Shown here piece after piece: positions 59,409-64,000 of a stretch of 64,000 bases of DNA. Below the pieces are notes generated by a model. It was given only the letters and a program-made list of their open reading frames with translations. It ran no database searches and had not been told where the DNA came from. The stretch spans positions 62,001 to 126,000 of the forward strand of contig NZ_BCQJ01000003.1 in NCBI RefSeq assembly GCF_001544375.1. The letters are read 5' to 3'. Position 1 is the stretch's first letter; every line of letters starts with the position of its first letter. This stretch comes from Enterococcus canis NBRC 100695. GTDB lineage: Bacteria; Bacillota; Bacilli; Lactobacillales; Enterococcaceae. A program made the translations under genes and the position numbers.

Positions 59409-59449
59409 AAAAACACAAGTATGGTCCTCTGACCGTACTTGTGTTTTTT
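59408..59449. terminator. Bidirectional terminator between lacI-type gene and gadB
   Basis: A 19-bp stem with one wobble (59408-59426 with 59431-59449), 4-nt loop, with A- and T-runs. Confidence 0.9.
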
Positions 59450-59450
59450 G

Positions 59451-60842
59451 CTAATGTGTAAAGCCGTAACGTTTAATCTCTTTTTTCTCATGGTAACGTA
59501 GATGCGCCTGCTGCAATTCTGCCAAAGCCGCGTTGAGATCTTGGATAAAATCATTGGCCATATTCATACCAAAATCACCGCGAACTACTAACCGCTGAAT
59601 CACTAATTGATCGAGATTTTTAGGTAGCGGATACGCCGGTACTTGCCAGCCACGCATTAAGAGACGGTCGGCTAAATCATACAACGTCCATTGAATCTTG
59701 TCCGGATCCTTCAGTTGATAGCAAACCAAGGGCAACTCTTCTCCGCGATTGATGAGCGTAAAAAAGCCCGTATCTTCGATGGCTTGCGCCAGGTAAAGGG
59801 CCACTTTATGCGTCCGTTCATGAATCAAACGATACCCTTCAAAACCATAGCGGATAAAATTATAATACTGTCCTAAAAGTTGCGAGGCACTATGGGAGAA
59901 ATTGATGGCCATGGTAGGCAATTCGCCGCCTAAATAGCTGACTTTAAAGACCAGTTCCTCCGGTAAAAAGCGTTGCTCGCGCCAAATCACCCAGCCAACA
60001 CCTGGATAGACCAAGCCATACTTATGACCCGAAGCATTGATAGACACAACGTTTTTCAACTGAAAATCCCAAACAAGGTCAGGTGACAGAAAGGGTGCGT
60101 AAAACCCGCCTGAGGCTGCATCAACATGGATACCAAGAGGGAACTGACTTGTTTGGTTATGAGCCTCCACTAAGGCATCTAAGCCTTTAATATCATCGTA
60201 ACAGCCAGTATAAGTGATTCCTAAGATTCCTACGATACCGATTGTATAATCGTCCACTAAATCCATTACTTGATCCAGATCCAGTGACAAATGCGCTTCG
60301 TCAATGGGAACTGTCCGTAATTCAATATCCCAATACACACAGAACTTTTCCCAGCAGACTTGATAACCTGATGAAATAATCAAATTAGGCTTACGATCCA
60401 TTGCTAAGCCTTGTTTCTGAGCATTTTCCCGCCATCTAAATTTCATCGCCATGCCTGCCAGCATGCAGGCTTCTGATGAGCCGATTGTAGAAGTGCCAGT
60501 AAAATCATCTGGTGCATGCCATAGGTTGGCGATCATATTGACGCAACGATTTTCAATCTCAGCCGTACGAGGATACTCGGATTTATCAATCACATTTTTT
60601 TCTAAGGTCTGACTCATGAGCTGGATAGCTTCCGGTTCCATGTAGGTTTGACAAAAAGTTGACAGATTTTGTCGCGCATTCCCTTCATCCAACAACTCAT
60701 CTTGAATCAATTGGTAGGCAATCCGCGGTTCAATTGATTGATCGTTCAACCGATATTTTGGTAGATCCTTGCCTTCCATTTCTGAGCCAAAAATCGGTTC
60801 TAAATAATCCGCTTCTTGGCGGTCGCTTTTCCCATATAACAT
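59451..60842 (-). CDS. gadB: Glutamate decarboxylase
   Basis: A 463-residue PLP enzyme that converts glutamate to GABA, consuming a proton (acid resistance). The PLP lysine is in NASGHKYGLVYPGVGW (about 270-285), with the group II decarboxylase stretch HVDAASGGFYAPF (about 239-251), GSSEACMLAGMAMKF (about 123-137) and an N-terminal DLPKYRLN typical of GAD. The usual glutamate/GABA antiporter gene gadC is not adjacent; the APC permease nearby is of another type. GAGGAGTGATC precedes the ATG, and a perfect palindrome lies 35 bases upstream. Confidence 0.94.
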   Translation of the reverse strand: MLYGKSDRQEADYLEPIFGSEMEGKDLPKYRLNDQSIEPRIAYQLIQDELLDEGNARQNLSTFCQTYMEPEAIQLMSQTLEKNVIDKSEYPRTAEIENRCVNMIANLWHAPDDFTGTSTIGSSEACMLAGMAMKFRWRENAQKQGLAMDRKPNLIISSGYQVCWEKFCVYWDIELRTVPIDEAHLSLDLDQVMDLVDDYTIGIVGILGITYTGCYDDIKGLDALVEAHNQTSQFPLGIHVDAASGGFYAPFLSPDLVWDFQLKNVVSINASGHKYGLVYPGVGWVIWREQRFLPEELVFKVSYLGGELPTMAINFSHSASQLLGQYYNFIRYGFEGYRLIHERTHKVALYLAQAIEDTGFFTLINRGEELPLVCYQLKDPDKIQWTLYDLADRLLMRGWQVPAYPLPKNLDQLVIQRLVVRGDFGMNMANDFIQDLNAALAELQQAHLRYHEKKEIKRYGFTH

Positions 60843-60876
60843 TTGATCACTCCTCTCATATTCTACCTTACGCTAC

Positions 60877-60894
60877 TTTGAAAACTTTTTCAAA
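60877..60894. promoter_or_regulatory. Operator-like palindrome before gadB
   Basis: TTTGAAAA-CT-TTTTCAAA, perfect 8-bp arms. It lies just upstream of a TAGAAT -10 candidate on the minus strand and covers the -35 region, so a regulator probably binds here. Confidence 0.5.
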
Positions 60895-60978
60895 AGATAA
60901 CAAAATGGAGCGGATGATAACGGGGAGAGTCCAACAAAAAAACAGTTCTAGCACCGAATCATTGCTGAAAATTCTTCT

Positions 60979-61012
60979 AAAAAAGACCTGCGACAATCGT
61001 TGTCACAGGTCT
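60979..61012 (-). terminator. Terminator of the recN unit
   Basis: A 13-bp stem with one C/A mismatch (60984-60996 with 61000-61012), a 3-nt loop and six T on the minus strand. Confidence 0.88.
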
Positions 61013-61016
61013 ATTC

Positions 61017-62696
61017 TTACGCAGAATGAGCCGAATCGAGTAATTCTTGCGCATGTTCTAATGCTAATGGCGTGATTTCGGTCCCTGCCAACATGCGCGC
61101 GATTTCCCCTACCCGTTCTTGGGGTTTCAAAATATGCACGCGAGTTTCCGTCCGCTCACCGGTGATTTCTTTGGCAATAAAATATTGTGCATCAGCCACC
61201 GCCGCAACTTGAGGTAAATGGGTGATACATAAGACTTGCGAATTCTCAGCAATTTGATGAATCTTGTCTGCAATTGCTTGGGCAACGCGTCCGCTAACGC
61301 CAGTATCGACTTCATCAAAGACGATACTGGTAACACCTTGGCTTTTAGAGAAAATCGTCTTCAACGCTAGCATCACGCGGGATAATTCCCCACCTGAAGC
61401 AACCCGCACCAAGGGTTTCAAAGGTTCCCCCGGATTTGTGGTGATGTAGAATTCGACTTGGTCTAAGCCGTCCTCATGAAACTCACCCTCAGGAACAGCC
61501 GAAAAACGAACCTCAAACACCGTTCGCTCCATATACAACTCTTGTAGTTCTCGCAAAATATCCTTTTCTAAGTGTCCGGCAATTTCATGACGTAAGTTTC
61601 GTAACGCCACTCCAGCAGCCTGTGCTTGCTGCTCTTTTTCTGCCAACAAAGCGGCCAGCTGTTCTGTCTTGCCTTCCAGAAAATCCGCATCAGCCAATTC
61701 ACGAGAAATTTCTTCTTGATAATCTAAGATTTGTTGAATACTGTCGCCATATTTGCGTTTCAATAAGCGAATGACTTCTAAACGGGATTCCACCTCATTC
61801 AAACGATTTTCATCCCACTCTAGTCCATCCATCTGCCGCGAAAGGTCCGTCGCCGCTTCTTGCAGTTGATAGTAACTGCTTTGGATTGCATCTGAAATCT
61901 GTTGATAAGCAGGATCGAGGGTTTCAATGCTGCTCATTTCATTCATGGCAACCCCAATCTGGTCCAGACTGCTGCTATCACTATTAAGGGCCTCATAACT
62001 AACCGCTAAAGCTGAAACGATTCGTTGATAGTTCGCTAGTTTTTCCCGTTCCTCCATTAGCTGGTCATCTTCCCCAACTGTCAAAGCGGCACTGGTGATC
62101 TCATCTAACTGAAAATGCAGCATATCCATGCGTTGAGCAAATTCTTTTTCGTTTTTTTGACGATCCCGGACTTTCTTGCGAATCAGTTGCAACTCTTCAT
62201 AGGCAATATGATAGCGTTCCTTCAATTGTAGGAGTGGTTTGCCACCAAATTCATCCAGCATCGCCAAATGACGATCCGCATGCATCAGCTCTTGGTGCTC
62301 ATTTTGTCCGTGGATATCGACTAAATATTCACCAATCCGGCGTAAATTGGCAATATTTACCAAATGACCGTTGACGCGACAGACATTCTTGCCAGAGGCG
62401 GTAATATCCCGCTGCACCACCAATTGGTCTTCATCAAATTCAATCCCCAGCTCCACTAATAGATTCTTGATTTCTGGATTTTGCGGTAGGCTAAATAGCC
62501 CCTCCAAGGTACATTTACTGGCGCCTTGGCGAATAAAATCAGCCGAGCCACGACCACCAGCCAATAAACCCATCGCATCAATAATAATTGATTTTCCGGC
62601 CCCCGTCTCACCAGTCAAAACGGTCATACCTTGCTGAAAGCTCAACTGTAACGAAGAAATAATGGCAAAATTTTTAATAGATAATTCTTCTAACAT
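61017..62696 (-). CDS. recN: DNA repair protein RecN
   Basis: A 559-residue SMC-like ATPase of double-strand break repair. Walker A is GETGAGKSIIIDAMG (about 29-43), followed by GRGSADFIRQGA, coiled-coil arms (about 150-370), and the C-terminal ABC signature VASGGELSRVMLALK (about 432-446) with Walker B SIVFDEVDTGVSG. GAGGTG precedes the ATG. It lies 12 bases after argR, the order conserved in Firmicutes (tlyA-argR-recN), and ends at a strong terminator. Confidence 0.97.
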   Translation of the reverse strand: MLEELSIKNFAIISSLQLSFQQGMTVLTGETGAGKSIIIDAMGLLAGGRGSADFIRQGASKCTLEGLFSLPQNPEIKNLLVELGIEFDEDQLVVQRDITASGKNVCRVNGHLVNIANLRRIGEYLVDIHGQNEHQELMHADRHLAMLDEFGGKPLLQLKERYHIAYEELQLIRKKVRDRQKNEKEFAQRMDMLHFQLDEITSAALTVGEDDQLMEEREKLANYQRIVSALAVSYEALNSDSSSLDQIGVAMNEMSSIETLDPAYQQISDAIQSSYYQLQEAATDLSRQMDGLEWDENRLNEVESRLEVIRLLKRKYGDSIQQILDYQEEISRELADADFLEGKTEQLAALLAEKEQQAQAAGVALRNLRHEIAGHLEKDILRELQELYMERTVFEVRFSAVPEGEFHEDGLDQVEFYITTNPGEPLKPLVRVASGGELSRVMLALKTIFSKSQGVTSIVFDEVDTGVSGRVAQAIADKIHQIAENSQVLCITHLPQVAAVADAQYFIAKEITGERTETRVHILKPQERVGEIARMLAGTEITPLALEHAQELLDSAHSA

Positions 62697-62708
62697 TTCA
62701 ACACCTCA

Positions 62709-63158
62709 TTATAGGTATTCCAAAAACGCATTTTTCAACTTCTCAGCGCCCTCTTCGGTACGCGCCACCATCAAGATATGGTCATCATCCGCCACGGAGG
62801 CGAATAACAGCTCACCAAAACGTTTATCAATTAAGTTGGCGATAGCTGAAGCATTACCAGGAATCGTTTGTAACACGACAAACTTTTCCATTTGATCAAC
62901 GGCCACGAAGGCATCCCGCATGATTTTCTCTAAGCGCTGGGTCACATCTTCCTTGGTTTCAGCCGGTAAACTGTAATGATAGCTCCCATTTGGTCCCGGT
63001 ACTTTGACTAATTTCATTTCCTTAATGTCACGGCTGATTGTCGCCTGGGTGACTTCAATACCCTGCTCTTTTAAAATACGTACAAAATCTTCTTGTTTCT
63101 GTATATCGTACTCGGATAATAATCGCGTGATCAAGCGATGTCGATCTTTCTTTCGCAT
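62709..63158 (-). CDS. argR: Arginine repressor ArgR/AhrC
   Basis: A 149-residue regulator of arginine synthesis and breakdown. The N-terminal winged helix has TQATISRDIKEMKLVKVP (about 37-54) with the conserved SR(D) contact. The C-terminal hexamer and arginine-binding domain has TIPGNASAIANLID (about 98-111) and SVADDDHILMVAR, with the double Asp that binds arginine. AAAGGAG precedes the ATG. It is followed by recN in the same unit. A palindrome that looks like an ARG box lies about 45 bases upstream. Confidence 0.96.
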   Translation of the reverse strand: MRKKDRHRLITRLLSEYDIQKQEDFVRILKEQGIEVTQATISRDIKEMKLVKVPGPNGSYHYSLPAETKEDVTQRLEKIMRDAFVAVDQMEKFVVLQTIPGNASAIANLIDKRFGELLFASVADDDHILMVARTEEGAEKLKNAFLEYL

Positions 63159-63198
63159 GTCATCCGCTCCTTTACTTCATTCTCGCATTTATCATAAC

Positions 63199-63210
63199 GT
63201 ATTTTTATAC
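63199..63210. promoter_or_regulatory. ARG-box-like palindrome upstream of argR
   Basis: GTAT-TTTT-ATAC, an A/T-rich palindrome of the ARG box type, between the upstream terminator and the argR start; suggests self-regulation. Confidence 0.4.
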
Positions 63211-63259
63211 AGAAGGAAAGCTGCGACGGTTGCTTTTATGACTGTTTAAACAAAAAGAA

Positions 63260-63300
63260 AACCTTCGTTTCTGCCATAAGTTGCAGGACAGACGAAGGTT
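63260..63300 (-). terminator. Terminator between tlyA and argR
   Basis: Stem of 9 bp (63260-63268 with 63292-63300) plus inner pairing, followed by TTTTCTTTTTG on the minus strand. argR therefore needs its own promoter. Confidence 0.75.
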
Positions 63301-63305
63301 AGCGT

Positions 63306-64000
63306 TTATTTTTCTAAAGATTGGTGTGCCGCTTGCACCACTTGCGAGGGATCAACCAGTACTTCCTCATCGGTGGCAGTTGGCTTCACTAAATGCAGTA
63401 AAAACTCAATGTTCCCTTCACCACCTGTGATGGGGGAATAATCTAGGCCTTGAACCATAAAGCCGGTTTGCTGCGCAAAGGCGATAATTTCTTTGATGAC
63501 CATTTCATGGACTTCAGGATCACGCACAATGCCCTTTTTCCCTACTAACTCTTTGCCGGCTTCAAACTGAGGCTTGATTAAGGCGATGACGGAACCACCT
63601 TCTTTTAAAATGGCAAAAAGTGGGGGGAGGATTAAGCGCAGTGAGATAAAGGACACATCAATAGTCGCGATATCTGGGGCACCCTGGTCAAAATCTGCCG
63701 GTTGGCTGTAACGGAAATTTGTCCGTTCCATCACCACAACCCGCGGGTCTTGCCGAATCTTCCAAGCTAACTGATTGTAGCCGACATCTAGGGCATAGCT
63801 CATTTTTGCGCCATTTTGCAGTGCCACGTCGGTAAAGCCGCCAGTAGAAGCGCCAATATCTAAAACAGTCTTATCCTGCATCTCAATGCCAAAAACTTTT
63901 AAGGCTTTTTCCAGCTTCAATCCACCACGGGAAACATACGCTAAGCCACCGCCTTTAGTATGAAGGGGTGTTTCCAAAGCAATTTTTTCCCCCGGCTTGT
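63306..64000 (-). CDS. tlyA: TlyA family rRNA 2'-O-methyltransferase / hemolysin-like (5' end outside window)
   Basis: C-terminal part (about 231 residues) of a TlyA-type methyltransferase that modifies a cytidine 2'-OH in 16S and/or 23S rRNA. The frame stays open to base 64000 (KPGEKIALETP before LHTKGGG), so the N-terminal S4 RNA-binding domain lies beyond the edge. An internal TTG at 63977 is not a likely start. FtsJ-like fold: YVSRGGLKLEKAL, SAM motif DIGASTGGFTDVALQ, and KPQFEAGKE. Its place before argR and recN is the conserved order. Confidence 0.94.
   Translation of the reverse strand, partial: KPGEKIALETPLHTKGGGLAYVSRGGLKLEKALKVFGIEMQDKTVLDIGASTGGFTDVALQNGAKMSYALDVGYNQLAWKIRQDPRVVVMERTNFRYSQPADFDQGAPDIATIDVSFISLRLILPPLFAILKEGGSVIALIKPQFEAGKELVGKKGIVRDPEVHEMVIKEIIAFAQQTGFMVQGLDYSPITGGEGNIEFLLHLVKPTATDEEVLVDPSQVVQAAHQSLEK

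Noticed and set aside
1-64000. Prophage, insertion sequence, integron, rRNA or CRISPR elements
   Set aside because: No transposase, integrase, phage structural gene, rRNA-like sequence or repeat-spacer array was seen on either strand.

Overview
The window is a low-GC Gram-positive chromosome segment, most likely from an enterococcus or a close relative (Enterococcaceae). The clues are an Ldt-fm-type L,D-transpeptidase, an Lsa-type ABC-F protein, secreted proteins with repeats that look like DUF5776, a lipoprotein with two FMN-binding domains, a poly(glycerol phosphate) wall teichoic acid locus, and many PTS/PRD and Gfo/Idh genes. There is no prophage, insertion sequence or CRISPR array. Genes are tightly packed, no gap without a gene exceeds about 260 bases, and most transcription units end in clear hairpin terminators.

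Layout. 1-5.7 kb: housekeeping and stress genes (cut serine hydrolase, DedA, Nudix, tRNA-Thr, HAD phosphatase with a coupled 52-residue protein, an MhqO-like dioxygenase and a flavin reductase). 5.7-18.5 kb: cell envelope. A GH25 muramidase and a C39-like peptidase, each with five copies of the same repeat, sit beside a four-gene teichoic acid operon (tagB-like, tagA, tagF-like and a 1610-residue GT2-TagF-TagF fusion). 18.5-24.2 kb: AI-2E transporter, glycerate kinase, a fused MoxR/VWA protein with a partner, and a VOC protein. 24.4-32.3 kb: L,D-transpeptidase, tRNA-Arg, and a cellobiose-type PTS operon with a sigma-54 promoter and a LevR-type activator. 32.3-44.1 kb: DEAD-box helicase, Gfo/Idh, SfsA, small proteins, an MFS gene divergent from a PrfA/Crp-like regulator with a near-perfect PrfA box, and an ABC-F gene behind a transcription attenuator. 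44.1-55.5 kb: a carbohydrate uptake and oxidation island with an AraC regulator at its centre. 55.6-64 kb: PplA-like lipoprotein, APC permease, LacI regulator, glutamate decarboxylase, and the conserved recN-argR-tlyA block (tlyA cut by the window end).

How the genes work together. The sugar island imports an unknown carbohydrate with a binding protein and two permeases but has no ATPase gene. It oxidises or isomerises the substrate with up to four Gfo/Idh dehydrogenases and one xylose-isomerase-like TIM barrel. On both sides of the AraC gene a small protein is followed by a Gfo/Idh gene with a 4-nt overlap. The small proteins resemble the C-terminal sheet of Gfo/Idh enzymes without the NAD domain. 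This twin arrangement is the best candidate here for an undescribed system.

The other strong observations are regulatory: a ribosome- or ligand-controlled attenuator in front of the ABC-F gene, the PrfA-like box, the sigma-54 PTS promoter with a palindrome upstream, and an 8-bp tandem repeat in the leader of the MoxR/VWA operon. All functional assignments are from sequence reading alone, without database searches.
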